DNA of 33,678 nucleotides, from positions 1 to 33,678 of the forward strand of contig JAGVBT010000144.1 in the NCBI GenBank assembly GCA_020059605.1, written 5' to 3'. The notes beneath the pieces were generated by a model, which made no database searches, was not told the DNA's origin, and saw nothing but the letters and a program-made list of their open reading frames with translations. The position numbers were made by a program, and so were the translations under genes. Shown here piece by piece: positions 7,722 to 15,607 of the stretch. This DNA comes from Deltaproteobacteria bacterium. GTDB taxonomy: Bacteria; Desulfobacterota; BSN033; UBA1163. Position 1 is the first letter of the stretch. The number at the start of each line of letters is the position of its first letter.

Positions 7722-8723
7722 CTATCTCGACCTCTTCTTTCTCACCCGCTCGATGATTCCCCAGATCCCCCTCGGTTCTTTGGCGGCAATGACCATCATG
7801 ATCATTGCATAAATCATAAAATCGATCCCCAATCGCTTCTGCGCTCCCAGCCAGGCTCCGAGGTACATATCCAGAGGGATGAGAATGGCCGCTCCGATGA
7901 TGGGACCCCAGATGGAACCCGCTCCGCCTACCATCACGGTCATCGCGATCAGGATGGAGAGATCCAGGGGCATGACCGCATCGGGGTCGATGTAAAGATA
8001 GTAAACCGCCATGAAGCTCCCGCCGACCGCGCCCAGAGCCGCCGCAATGCAATAAGCCTTGACTTTGGTATTGGTCACATTGATGCCCAGGCTGGCTGCG
8101 GCCTCCTCGTTATCCCTGACCGCCTGGACCCAGTAACCCATTTTCGACTTCCTGAACCAGTTCATAAAAAGAAGCTGTGTGAGAAAGAGGAATAGAATAA
8201 AGTAATGGTAATAAATAGCAGAGTTAAACTGCATATAGGCGAAATCAACGCCGGTCCGGATCGGTATCTCCACGCCCCGGGCGCCTCCTGTCCAGTCCCA
8301 GAAAATAAAGAGTTCTTTCCACACCAGGGCGACACAGAGCGTGGCAATGGCAAAATAGTGACCCTTGAGCCGGAACATGGGATAGGCCACCGCAAAAGAT
8401 TCCAGCACGGCGAAGAACACCCCCACCGGGATGGTGACCCAGAAGGGAATCTTCCACCAGACGATCATCAGTGCGGTGGCGTAGGCTCCGAAACCGACAT
8501 TTTTTGCCTGGCCGAGATCGACCTGGCCCCCATAGCCGCCGATCAGGTTCCAGCCCAGGCCGAAGAGGGCAAAGAGGAGAAACTTGATCATGACCGCCCT
8601 GCCATAGGCAGAGGTGACAATCCAGGGAAAGATGAAGACGATGAGGATAAAGATGAGAAACCCGATTTTCTCGAAACGGGGTCTGTCCCCAAACGAGAAA
8701 ATGTCGATCAATAACTGCCGCAT
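7722..8723 (-). CDS. livM: Branched-chain amino-acid ABC transporter permease LivM
   Basis: This is a 333-residue permease with about ten membrane helices. It carries the LivM hallmarks GWNLIGGYGGQVDLGQ (early loop), FRLKGHYFAIATL and the cytoplasmic coupling segment AVRDNEEAAASLGIN. I chose the ATG at 8723 rather than a reading from 8777. It follows the livH stop by one base (TGA-G-ATG) and is preceded by a GGGTGGTG site, while the longer form would overlap livH by 53 bp. It forms the membrane channel with LivH. Confidence 0.92.
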   Translation of the reverse strand: MRQLLIDIFSFGDRPRFEKIGFLIFILIVFIFPWIVTSAYGRAVMIKFLLFALFGLGWNLIGGYGGQVDLGQAKNVGFGAYATALMIVWWKIPFWVTIPVGVFFAVLESFAVAYPMFRLKGHYFAIATLCVALVWKELFIFWDWTGGARGVEIPIRTGVDFAYMQFNSAIYYHYFILFLFLTQLLFMNWFRKSKMGYWVQAVRDNEEAAASLGINVTNTKVKAYCIAAALGAVGGSFMAVYYLYIDPDAVMPLDLSILIAMTVMVGGAGSIWGPIIGAAILIPLDMYLGAWLGAQKRLGIDFMIYAMIMMVIAAKEPRGIWGIIERVRKKRSR

Positions 8724-8724
8724 C

Positions 8725-9582
8725 TCACCACCCGAAGAGACCCCGGGGTCTGAAGACCACCACCAGAAAATAGACAATATAGATAAATGAGAATTTCAAT
8801 TCGCTCACAAATTGACCGCTGATGACCATGATCAATCCGATGACAATCCCGGCAATAAAGGCTCCGACAATGCTTCCAAATCCGCCCAGGGCCACCGTGG
8901 CAAAGGCGATGAGAGTGAACAACATGCCTACGGTGGGGGTTACGTAATAGAAGTGGGCCAGGAGCGCGCCCGCCAGGGCTACGGTTGCCCCTCCGATTCC
9001 CCAGGCAAGGGCATTCATTCCCTTGGTGTCGATCCCCATATATTTTGCCGCTTCGGAATCGATGGAGGTTGCCCTCAACGCCCTTCCCAGCTTTGTCCGG
9101 TAAATCATCCAGTAAATCACCGCAAAGGCGAGAAGGCAGACCCCTGCCGAGAAAACTTTGCTCGCATCGACGTTGATCCAACCCATAGAAAGCGTCTTCC
9201 CGACGAGAATCCCCTCTTTTATGGACCGCACATCCGGAGTGAAAATATACATGGCCAGATAGCGGAGAAAGAGCATAAGACCGAATGTTCCGAAGAGTTG
9301 GGCCACCATCGGGCCCCTGAGAATATGATGAATGAGGAGGCGGTAACTCACGATACCCAGCAGGTACCCGGCTCCTGCGGCAAACGGCAGGGAGAGGAGG
9401 GGATCGAGAGGGAGGTAGGTGGAAAGGAGGTAGGCGATATACATTCCCACCATCATAAATTCACCGTGTGCAAAATTGACGATGTTCATCACGCCAAAGA
9501 TAAGCGAAAGGCCCAGGGCAATCAGGGCAAAGACCAATCCCATCAGGATGCCGTAGACGAGTAATTGGACGGTTAATTCCAT
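8725..9582 (-). CDS. livH: Branched-chain amino-acid ABC transporter permease LivH
   Basis: This 285-residue permease has about eight helices. The LivH signatures LSLIFGVMNIVNFAHGEFMM near residue 30 and the coupling region RALRATSIDSEAAKYMGI are both clear. It starts with ATG at 9582 behind a weak GATGGAA site. It is separated from the upstream binding-protein gene by 120 bp that contain two strong hairpins, which probably set lower expression of the permease/ATPase genes than of the binding protein. Confidence 0.92.
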   Translation of the reverse strand: MELTVQLLVYGILMGLVFALIALGLSLIFGVMNIVNFAHGEFMMVGMYIAYLLSTYLPLDPLLSLPFAAGAGYLLGIVSYRLLIHHILRGPMVAQLFGTFGLMLFLRYLAMYIFTPDVRSIKEGILVGKTLSMGWINVDASKVFSAGVCLLAFAVIYWMIYRTKLGRALRATSIDSEAAKYMGIDTKGMNALAWGIGGATVALAGALLAHFYYVTPTVGMLFTLIAFATVALGGFGSIVGAFIAGIVIGLIMVISGQFVSELKFSFIYIVYFLVVVFRPRGLFGW

Positions 9583-9602
9583 TTCATTTCCATCTTTAAA
9601 AT

Positions 9603-9656
9603 AATCCTCCCCCCCTTTCCTGCCTCAGGCAGGCATGAAGGGAGAATAGGAGGATT
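9603..9656 (-). repeat. Long imperfect hairpin between binding protein and livH
   Basis: AATCCTCC (9603-9610) pairs with GGAGGATT (9649-9656). CCCTTT pairs with GAAGGG further in, and the core CCTGCC-TCA-GGCAGG closes the structure. It lies inside the presumed livK-livH transcript. The GGCAGGCA word recurs at about 26150 and 31840. Confidence 0.6.
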
Positions 9657-9664
9657 TAAAATCT

Positions 9665-9693
9665 GTAGGGAACGGTTTCAAACCGTTCCCTAC
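9665..9693. repeat. Perfect 14-bp-arm palindrome
   Basis: GTAGGGAACGGTTT (9665-9678), one C, and the exact reverse complement of the first arm (9680-9693). There is no flanking T-run. It sits 10 bp beyond the end of the binding-protein gene and could act as an RNA 3'-end stabiliser or attenuator in the liv operon. Confidence 0.7.
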
Positions 9694-9702
9694 CCATGGG
9701 AA

Positions 9703-11013
9703 TTACTTCCACCCCGGGAAGGGGTAGATGAGCTTGCTTGTGGCCATTTCAAATGGGAAGACAATTTCGGGTTTCCCATCCGGATATCCCTGATACTGGA
9801 TAATGATTCCGCTTCCCAGCTCATTCTGATTGGTATCTCCCGGGAAAGGAGATCCGAACTTCACGCCTTTCCAGGGCATAATCAGTTCCTTCCCAGGGAT
9901 ATTCAGCTCATTGAGGGCCTTCTGAAGCGCCTTTGGATCCGTCGATTTTGCCTTGTCCAGGGCATGAGCCCAGACCTGAACACCGATGAAATCCCGCGCC
10001 GAACTTCCGTCAAAATCGAAGCCACTGCGTTCCTTATAGATTTTGTTAATCCGCTCAGCCTCCGGTTTCACCTTTCCAAGGACAGCCGCGAAAACGTCAC
10101 GGCTCAAAATTCCGTTCACATCTCCTCCCAGGGTCTTCCAGAAATCCGGCGCGATGAATCCGGCATTCTGTCCCCAGATGAGGCGCGGTGCAGCCTTCAT
10201 CTCCTTCATCGCTTTGACTAATAGGATCGCATCGGACACATAAGATGCAAACAAGAAGGTGGGGGCTTTGGAACCGGTGAGCCTCCGCGATTCGCTGGTC
10301 AAGTCTGTAGCTTTGTGTGCATACTTGAACGCTTCGGCAATCTTCCATCCCCTTTCTTTAGCGAACTTTTCAATTTCTGTTAAAGACGCCGCGCCCCATT
10401 CCGTATTCTCGGCTGCCACGGCCAGGGGCTCCAGTTCGCTTTTGGAAATCGCTTTTACCCCAGGCGCCTTTCCCGCCACCAGGCCGTCCAGAAAATCGAA
10501 CAGATCCCTTGTAAACCAGGTCTCATGGGGAGTGACCCTCCAGAACCATTTAAATCCTCTCTTGCTCAGGTCCGGGGAGGTGGAATCCGGATTGACAAAA
10601 GGAATGCCTGCCCGCTCCGCTTCGACAGAGGCCGTCTTCGTAACGGCGCTCTGATAAGCGCCGAGAAGCCCGACGACTTTCTCATCTTCAATGAGTCTTT
10701 TTGCCTGCTCCGCTCCCCAGGCGGGATCTCCACGGGAGTCAGAGAAGACAAGCTTGATCTTGGCGCCACCCAGTCCAGGAATGCCTTCCCAATCCGCAAT
10801 GGGAATTCCTATGCCGGGATACTTCTTGTTCACGATATCGGCCGCCAGTTCTGCTCCGTCCTTTAAGCTCTTTCCGATCGGGGCCAGGGGCCCGGAAAGG
10901 GGGAGGATCACACCAATCTTCACTTCCTTCTGGGCAAAAGAGTGATTCGGTAAAAGGATTAATAGAGACAAGATAACGACAAAAGACGATATTCCTAATT
11001 TTTTGATTCCCAT
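9703..11013 (-). CDS. LivK-like periplasmic amino-acid-binding protein
   Basis: This 436-residue type I periplasmic binding protein (Peripla_BP_6) has a signal peptide at 1-27 with likely cleavage after SFA. The mature start KEVKIGVILPLSG is typical, as are the KSLKDGAELA helix and the GLLGAYQSAVTKTASVEAE segment. It captures the substrate for the LivHMGF importer; the family also binds amides, urea and aromatic acids, so specificity is open. The ATG at 11013 is chosen because GAAAGGAGGG precedes it; an in-frame start six codons upstream overlaps that site. It is the first gene of the leftward liv operon. Confidence 0.92.
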   Translation of the reverse strand: MGIKKLGISSFVVILSLLILLPNHSFAQKEVKIGVILPLSGPLAPIGKSLKDGAELAADIVNKKYPGIGIPIADWEGIPGLGGAKIKLVFSDSRGDPAWGAEQAKRLIEDEKVVGLLGAYQSAVTKTASVEAERAGIPFVNPDSTSPDLSKRGFKWFWRVTPHETWFTRDLFDFLDGLVAGKAPGVKAISKSELEPLAVAAENTEWGAASLTEIEKFAKERGWKIAEAFKYAHKATDLTSESRRLTGSKAPTFLFASYVSDAILLVKAMKEMKAAPRLIWGQNAGFIAPDFWKTLGGDVNGILSRDVFAAVLGKVKPEAERINKIYKERSGFDFDGSSARDFIGVQVWAHALDKAKSTDPKALQKALNELNIPGKELIMPWKGVKFGSPFPGDTNQNELGSGIIIQYQGYPDGKPEIVFPFEMATSKLIYPFPGWK

Positions 11014-11105
11014 ACTCTTCCCTCCTTTCAAATTATCGATAGGTTTTTAACCGAATTCTTCACCTCCTTTTTGCCTTTATTGTTTCCTTTTCAGGAATGA
11101 AGTTA

Positions 11106-11134
11106 TTCTTACCCATACACATCAAAAATGTCAA
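11106..11134 (-). promoter_or_regulatory. Sigma-70-type promoter of the liv operon
   Basis: On the minus strand TTGACA (11134-11129) is followed after exactly 17 bp by TAAGAA (11111-11106). Transcription would begin near 11099, about 85 nt before the binding-protein start codon. Confidence 0.6.
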
Positions 11135-11217
11135 CGTTAATTTTTCATTGCCTTCCTTTCCTTTTCACTGTAAGATTAAAGCGATGTGTCTATATAGAGG
11201 TTTGAAACAAGCTTTTT

Positions 11218-11325
11218 AAATCCCTCCCCCCCTCCCTTTGCCCTCCGGGTCAGAGACCGCTCTGGGTCGGAGACCAAAGGAAGGGGGAATACCCCTCTTT
11301 GGAAAAGAGGGGGAAGGGGAGATTT
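11218..11325. repeat. GC-rich inverted-repeat element
   Basis: An AAATCCCTCCCC-type left end is mirrored by GGGGAAGGGGAGATTT on the right. CTCCCTTTG pairs with CAAAGGAAG, and a separate perfect hairpin CCCCTCTTT-GGA-AAAGAGGGG lies at 11292-11312. It is non-coding and resembles the short dispersed palindromes seen elsewhere in this window. Confidence 0.55.
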
Positions 11326-11376
11326 TGTGAACAATGTCCATTCAATTTTGAGACTCTTAATAAATAATACAAAACG

Positions 11377-12552
11377 ATGAAACTGGACCGCTTCATAAAA
11401 AAGAAAGATCTGGTAGATTTAACCAGCCGTTTAATTCAGATTCCCACAGAGAACCCTCCGGGAAATGAGAAAAAGGCCGTCCTCTTTTTAAAACCACTCC
11501 TGTCCAAGATGGGATTTCGGGTCATCATCCTTTTCTCCCCTGAAGGAAGATACAATATCGTGGCTGAAAAAAGTTGGGGAAAAGGAGGGCGAACCCTCCT
11601 CTTCAACGGGCATCTCGATGTCGTCCCATCGGGAGATCCTGCTCTATGGAAATACCCTCCTTTTGGCGGAAAACTCTCGAAGGGTAGAATTTATGGCCGT
11701 GGGGCGTCGGATATGAAGGGAGGAATTGCATCCTTCCTGCATGCCATTTCCATGGTCGACCGTTCAAACATTCCTCTCCAGCAAGGAAGTCTCATTCTTC
11801 ATCTTGTCTCCGACGAAGAATCCCACGGCCATCAGGGCATGGGTTTCCTCGCTCAAAAGATGAGGATCAGGGGAGACGCCGCCCTTGTCGGAGAACCGAC
11901 CAACCTCGACCTGGTTATTGCTCAGAAAGGCGCTCTCTGGCTCAGGATCGCCACATTCGGAAAATCCGCGCATGGTTCAAGGCCTGCACAGGGCATCAAT
12001 GCCATTGAGAAGATGATGCATCTGGTCGCCCGTTTGAAATCCATTCCATCGGTGAAAGAGCATCCCTTGCTCGGCAAACCGACGATTAATATCGGAACGA
12101 TTCAGGGCGGGTCAAAGATTAATGTTGTCCCGGACCGGTGCGAGATCGAAGTGGACCGGAGATTATTGCCCAATGAGAAAAAGGAGGAAGTTTTAAAAGA
12201 GATCAAAGTGGCCATTGACTTCATTCAAGCCCAAGACCCGCTCTTTAAATATCAGATTGAAGAGATCGATTATGCGGAACCCTCCGAGATTCATCCGGAA
12301 GAAGAGATCATCCGGATCGGTCTCGAAGCGTGCCGGGAGGTGAGGGGCAAAAAGCCCGCAGTAAGAGGGTTTTCCGGATTCACGGATGGACGTTTCTATA
12401 TCAATCCATTTCGCATCCCGGCGCTCATCTTCGGCCCGGGAGGAGCAGATCAATCCCATACCACAGATGAATCCGTGGAGGTGGATAACTTAATCCATGC
12501 CGCCAAGATCTATGGGTTGATCCTGATTAACTATTTATCCCTTCATCGGTGA
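11377..12552 (+). CDS. M20-family metallopeptidase/deacylase (ArgE/DapE-like)
   Basis: This 391-residue zinc amidohydrolase keeps all M20 motifs: GHLDVVP (His79 ligand, Asp81), GRGASDMKGG (bridging Asp112), SDEESHG (catalytic Glu147, Glu148 ligand), GEPT (about 176-179) and the C-terminal ligand His in QSHTTDESV. The dimerisation domain lies between about residues 185 and 295. The family hydrolyses N-acyl amino acids (acetylornithine, succinyl-diaminopimelate), dipeptides or N-carbamoyl amino acids. The neighbouring cysteine hydrolase 13 bp downstream suggests a catabolic amidohydrolase pair rather than arginine or lysine synthesis; that is inference. Confidence 0.9.
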   Translation: MKLDRFIKKKDLVDLTSRLIQIPTENPPGNEKKAVLFLKPLLSKMGFRVIILFSPEGRYNIVAEKSWGKGGRTLLFNGHLDVVPSGDPALWKYPPFGGKLSKGRIYGRGASDMKGGIASFLHAISMVDRSNIPLQQGSLILHLVSDEESHGHQGMGFLAQKMRIRGDAALVGEPTNLDLVIAQKGALWLRIATFGKSAHGSRPAQGINAIEKMMHLVARLKSIPSVKEHPLLGKPTINIGTIQGGSKINVVPDRCEIEVDRRLLPNEKKEEVLKEIKVAIDFIQAQDPLFKYQIEEIDYAEPSEIHPEEEIIRIGLEACREVRGKKPAVRGFSGFTDGRFYINPFRIPALIFGPGGADQSHTTDESVEVDNLIHAAKIYGLILINYLSLHR

Positions 12553-12565
12553 TGGTGGAATAAGG

Positions 12566-13168
12566 ATGCGGCTTGATCCTAAGAAAATTTTGAATGAATT
12601 GAAACCCTACCGGGAAAGGAAAGCAGCGGTCAATCCGGAACAGGCTGTCCTCCTTGCCATTGATCTACAGAACTATTTCAAACCGATTGTTCAACCTATC
12701 CTTGGGAATATCCTAAGAGTGATCCGATCCTGCCGGCAGGTGAAGCTTCCCATCATCTTCACCCAGCACGGCCATACGGATCCCCCCTTAGATGGAGGGG
12801 GGTTGCAGAGGTGGTGGGGGGAGTTGATCATGGCCGGAACCGAAGATTGGAAATTTCTTCCGGAGGTCATCATCAAGGAGGAGGACATCATCCTTCCGAA
12901 GAAACGTTATAGTGCCTTTTTTGAGACCGATCTGTATGAGACTCTTCGATCAAGAGGGATTAAAGATTTGATCATCTCAGGCGTGATGACCAACCTCTGC
13001 TGTGAGACTACGGCCCGTGACGCCTTTATGAGGGACTACCGGGTCTTTATGCTCATCGATGGGACCGCCACCCGAAAGAGCGAACTCCACCTGGCGACCC
13101 TGAAGAACCTTGGCTTCGGGTTCGCCTACCTCCTCACCTGCGACGAATTGATCCAAACATTAAAGTAA
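12566..13168 (+). CDS. Isochorismatase-family cysteine hydrolase
   Basis: This 200-residue alpha/beta hydrolase has the expected catalytic triad: Asp33 in LAIDLQNYF, Lys113 in the PKKRYSAFF segment and Cys145 in GVMTNLCCETTARDAF, next to the family cis-peptide region. Members split amide or ether bonds: nicotinamidase, N-carbamoylsarcosine amidase, isochorismatase, ureidoacrylate and biuret hydrolases. The absence of nicotinamidase metal-site residues argues against nicotinamidase. It follows the M20 gene by 13 bp with a GGAATAAGG site, so the two are probably co-transcribed. Confidence 0.88.
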   Translation: MRLDPKKILNELKPYRERKAAVNPEQAVLLAIDLQNYFKPIVQPILGNILRVIRSCRQVKLPIIFTQHGHTDPPLDGGGLQRWWGELIMAGTEDWKFLPEVIIKEEDIILPKKRYSAFFETDLYETLRSRGIKDLIISGVMTNLCCETTARDAFMRDYRVFMLIDGTATRKSELHLATLKNLGFGFAYLLTCDELIQTLK

Positions 13169-13171
13169 ATG

Positions 13172-13301
13172 GGTTACGGTGACGAAGCCCGTTTCGTCCC
13201 GTGGTCGGGTCTTATCGACATTCGGTAACGGTTTCGTATAAAAGAATTAAACACGGCAGACGTACCCTTTTATAAGCGATACGGGCATCCTAACCCTAAC
13301 C
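13172..13301. repeat. MITE-like element, copy B
   Basis: The left end at 13172-13196 is nearly identical to that of copy A. The right end at 13277-13301 begins with the same CGATACGGGC and pairs imperfectly with the left. It fills the gap between the convergent cysteine hydrolase and aminotransferase genes. Spacing between the ends is about 20 bp longer than in copy A. Confidence 0.6.
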
Positions 13302-13326
13302 GTTAGACTTTCTATTTTCTGAACGA

Positions 13327-14661
13327 TTAGCTTTTCTCCACCTTGTTGAATACCTCTTCCAGGATGGTGAGGGCGGTGTCGGCTTCATTCCGGGTGATGA
13401 TCAAGGGTGGGACAAGACGGACCACATTCTCTCCGCAGCCCAGAATGAGGAGCCCCTTCTCAAAACAGGACTGAATGACGGCGTTTCTCTCTTCAGCCGC
13501 TTTCTTTTTTGACTCCCGATCTTTAATCAATTCTATTCCGACCATCAATCCCTTGCCCCTTACATCACCGATCATCTGGAATCGTTTCTGAAGTTCTCTT
13601 AGCCGGTCGAAGATATACTCTCCAAGTCGGACCGCATTTTCAATCAGCCCTTCTTCAAGGAGGGCGATGGTGGTCAGGGCGGCCTGGCAACTGATCGGGT
13701 TTCCACCGAAGGTGCTTGCATGAGAACCGGGAACCCAGTTCATGACCTCAGTCTGAGAGACCGTGGCTCCCAAAGGCATGCCTGATGCGATGCCTTTCGC
13801 TAAGGCGATGATATCAGGAATGACCCCCCAGTGTTCGATCGCCATCATCCTGCCCGTCCTGCCCATTCCGGTTTGAACCTCATCGGCGACGAAGAGAATC
13901 CCAAACTCCTTTGCCAGTTCATAAAGTTTTTGATGAAATTCCGGCGGGGGCACGATATAGCCGCCCTCGCCCTGAATTGGTTCAACGAAGATGGCGGCTA
14001 CCTCCTCAGGAGGGATGCTCCGCGTGAAAAGGTCTTCACGAATCCATTCCACGCAGGCGATCTCGCATTTCGGGTATTGTAGGTGATAGGGACAGCGGTA
14101 ACAGTAAGCGTACGGGATATGGGTGACTCCGGGGACAAGGGGAGAAAAACCTCTCTCATGAATCACCTTGCTCGCCGTCAGGGAGAGAGCGCCCATGGTT
14201 CGTCCATGAAAGGCTCCCAAGAAGGCAAGGATTCGAGGCCGTTTGGTATGATACCGCGCCAGTTTCAGGGCAGCCTCAATGGCCTCTGCTCCAGAATTTC
14301 CGAAGAAGACCCTCTTCTCCGTCGGCCCCGGCGTGATTTCACCCAGTTTCTGGGCAAGCGCGGATTGGGCATCATAGTAAAAATCTGTCCCTGACATGTG
14401 AATGAACTGTTCTGCCTGGTGATGGATGGCCTCGACGATCCGTGGATGGCAATGACCCGTGTTGCAAACGGCGATTCCCGAAGTGAAATCGAGGAACCGA
14501 TTCGAATCGACATCCTCTACCACGGCCCCCTTTGCTCTTTTTACGACAAGGGGGTAAACACGAGTATAAGATTGAGAGACAAACCTCTGGTCCTTTTCCA
14601 GAACTTGTTTCGCCTCCGGCCCCGGAAGCTCGGTCGTGATCAATGGGGTTTTATCCTTCAT
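13327..14661 (-). CDS. Class III aminotransferase (acetylornithine/4-aminobutyrate family)
   Basis: This 444-residue PLP enzyme has GNSGAEA (121-127), AFHGRT (150-155), the PLP-ring Asp260 in VADEVQTGMGRTG, the Schiff-base Lys289 in LAKGIASGMPLG and HASTFGGNP. It fits the branch often called acetylornithine aminotransferase family proteins, which holds GabT-like enzymes and some amino-acid racemases. Exact substrate is open. The ATG at 14661 is selected for its AAAGGAGG site; a start nine codons upstream lacks one. It shares the C-x2-C-x8-C-x3-C insert (187-203) with the aminotransferase at 9-1304. It lies 128 bp downstream of rex and could be in its transcript. Confidence 0.9.
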   Translation of the reverse strand: MKDKTPLITTELPGPEAKQVLEKDQRFVSQSYTRVYPLVVKRAKGAVVEDVDSNRFLDFTSGIAVCNTGHCHPRIVEAIHHQAEQFIHMSGTDFYYDAQSALAQKLGEITPGPTEKRVFFGNSGAEAIEAALKLARYHTKRPRILAFLGAFHGRTMGALSLTASKVIHERGFSPLVPGVTHIPYAYCYRCPYHLQYPKCEIACVEWIREDLFTRSIPPEEVAAIFVEPIQGEGGYIVPPPEFHQKLYELAKEFGILFVADEVQTGMGRTGRMMAIEHWGVIPDIIALAKGIASGMPLGATVSQTEVMNWVPGSHASTFGGNPISCQAALTTIALLEEGLIENAVRLGEYIFDRLRELQKRFQMIGDVRGKGLMVGIELIKDRESKKKAAEERNAVIQSCFEKGLLILGCGENVVRLVPPLIITRNEADTALTILEEVFNKVEKS

Positions 14662-14789
14662 CAGCTCTTCCTCCTTTCGGACGGGCAAGGTCCTCAGCCA
14701 TGCAGACTTTTACCCACCTGCCCTTCTTTTTATCATAAGGGATTTGAGAAATTAAGAAAAGAAATTTTTTTGAAAGAGGGTGGCTTCCC

Positions 14790-15431
14790 TTAAGGATTGG
14801 ATAAAAGATAGGCCAGGTTATCCAGGATGGTAGTGAAAAAAACATCCTTTGCCATAAATCCTTCGGGGACCACGATCTGCGTGGGGGCAAAGTTCAAAAG
14901 GCCCCTCACTCCCGCCTCCACCAGAAGGTTGGCAACAACCTGGGCCTCTGACGGAGGAGTGGTAATGAGGCCGATTTCAATTCTTCTCTCCCGGGCGACT
15001 TCTTTGAGGTGGTTGATATGAAGGACCTCGACGGGCTTTCCTAACTTTTCAGAGACCCTTCCGATCACCTTTGGAGGATCGATGTCGAAGGCAGCCACGA
15101 TCTTGTAATTCTGTTTTAAAAAATCTTTATAAGAAAGTAGAGCGGACCCCAAATTCCCGATGCCGATGAGCGCCATTCTCCATTCCTTGTTTGATCCCAG
15201 AATTTTCTTGATATCGTTGTGAAGGTCCTTCACGTAATAACCTACCCCGCGAATGCCAAACTCACCGAAATAGGCCAGGTCTTTTCTCACCTGGGCGGCA
15301 TTGACCATGCACCGGGTTGCCAATTGAGCCGAAGAGACGACTTCTTCTCCGGCCTGCTCCATTTCTTCGAGGCATCTCGAATATCTCGATAATCTTCTGA
15401 TTGTTGCCTCCGGTATCTTTGAATATTTCAA
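14790..15431 (-). CDS. rex: Redox-sensing transcriptional repressor Rex
   Basis: This 213-residue protein has the Rex layout. There is an N-terminal winged helix (about 1-80, with AAQVRKDLAYFGEFG as recognition region). A Rossmann domain follows with GIGNLG (90-95) and the FDIDPPKVIG strand, and then a C-terminal swapped helix ending ILDNLAYLL. Rex binds NAD(H) and leaves DNA when NADH rises, relieving repression of respiratory and fermentative genes. The TTG at 15431 is the start: AAAGGGG lies 7 nt upstream and no better in-frame codon exists. Its ribosome site lies inside a perfect Rex-type operator, so it should repress itself. The large cytochrome gene is directly upstream. Confidence 0.95.
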   Translation of the reverse strand: MKYSKIPEATIRRLSRYSRCLEEMEQAGEEVVSSAQLATRCMVNAAQVRKDLAYFGEFGIRGVGYYVKDLHNDIKKILGSNKEWRMALIGIGNLGSALLSYKDFLKQNYKIVAAFDIDPPKVIGRVSEKLGKPVEVLHINHLKEVARERRIEIGLITTPPSEAQVVANLLVEAGVRGLLNFAPTQIVVPEGFMAKDVFFTTILDNLAYLLSNP

Positions 15432-15451
15432 TTTGTGACCCCTTTCACAAA
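15432..15451 (-). promoter_or_regulatory. Rex operator overlapping the rex ribosome site
   Basis: TTTGTGA-N6-TCACAAA is a perfect palindrome matching the known Rex consensus core TTGTGA-N6-TCACAA. It begins one base before the rex start codon and ends a few bases after the predicted transcription start, so bound Rex would block initiation or early elongation. Confidence 0.85.
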
Positions 15452-15461
15452 GGATGTAATG

Positions 15462-15490
15462 AATTTATTAGATTCCAATGCCTTTGTCAA
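15462..15490 (-). promoter_or_regulatory. Sigma-70-type promoter of rex
   Basis: On the minus strand TTGACA (15490-15485), 17 bp, then TAAATT (15467-15462). The predicted start near 15455 falls directly before the Rex operator. Confidence 0.65.
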
Positions 15491-15518
15491 GTCTTTCATT
15501 TGCCGGCATTGACATCGG

Positions 15519-15561
15519 CAAAAAAGAAGGCCCCATACCAGAAAGATATGAGGCCTTCTTT
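15519..15561 (-). terminator. Intrinsic terminator after the multiheme cytochrome gene
   Basis: A 15-bp stem with one mismatch (arms 15523-15537 and 15547-15561, core AAGAAGGCC/GGCCTTCTT) and a 9-nt loop. Read on the minus strand it ends in TTCTTTTTT. It separates the leftward cytochrome transcript from the rex promoter, and could also work in the other direction. Confidence 0.8.
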
Positions 15562-15607
15562 CTAACTCATTAAATTCAATAAATATTTATATTTAAGCTC
15601 TTCCTCT

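Larger units (their letters stand above)
11014..11376. other. 363-bp intergenic region between liv operon and M20 gene
   Basis: No gene is visible. It contains the leftward promoter of the liv operon (11106-11134) and a GC-rich inverted-repeat element (11218-11325). A short AT-rich stretch precedes the M20 gene, with no clear ribosome site. Confidence 0.6.

Noticed and set aside
8724-8777. N-terminal extension of LivM
   Set aside because: It overlaps livH and is not part of the family; the ATG one base after the livH stop is the natural start.
11320-11340. TTGTGAACAA before the M20 gene as a Rex or Fnr site
   Set aside because: Spacing and core do not match either consensus.
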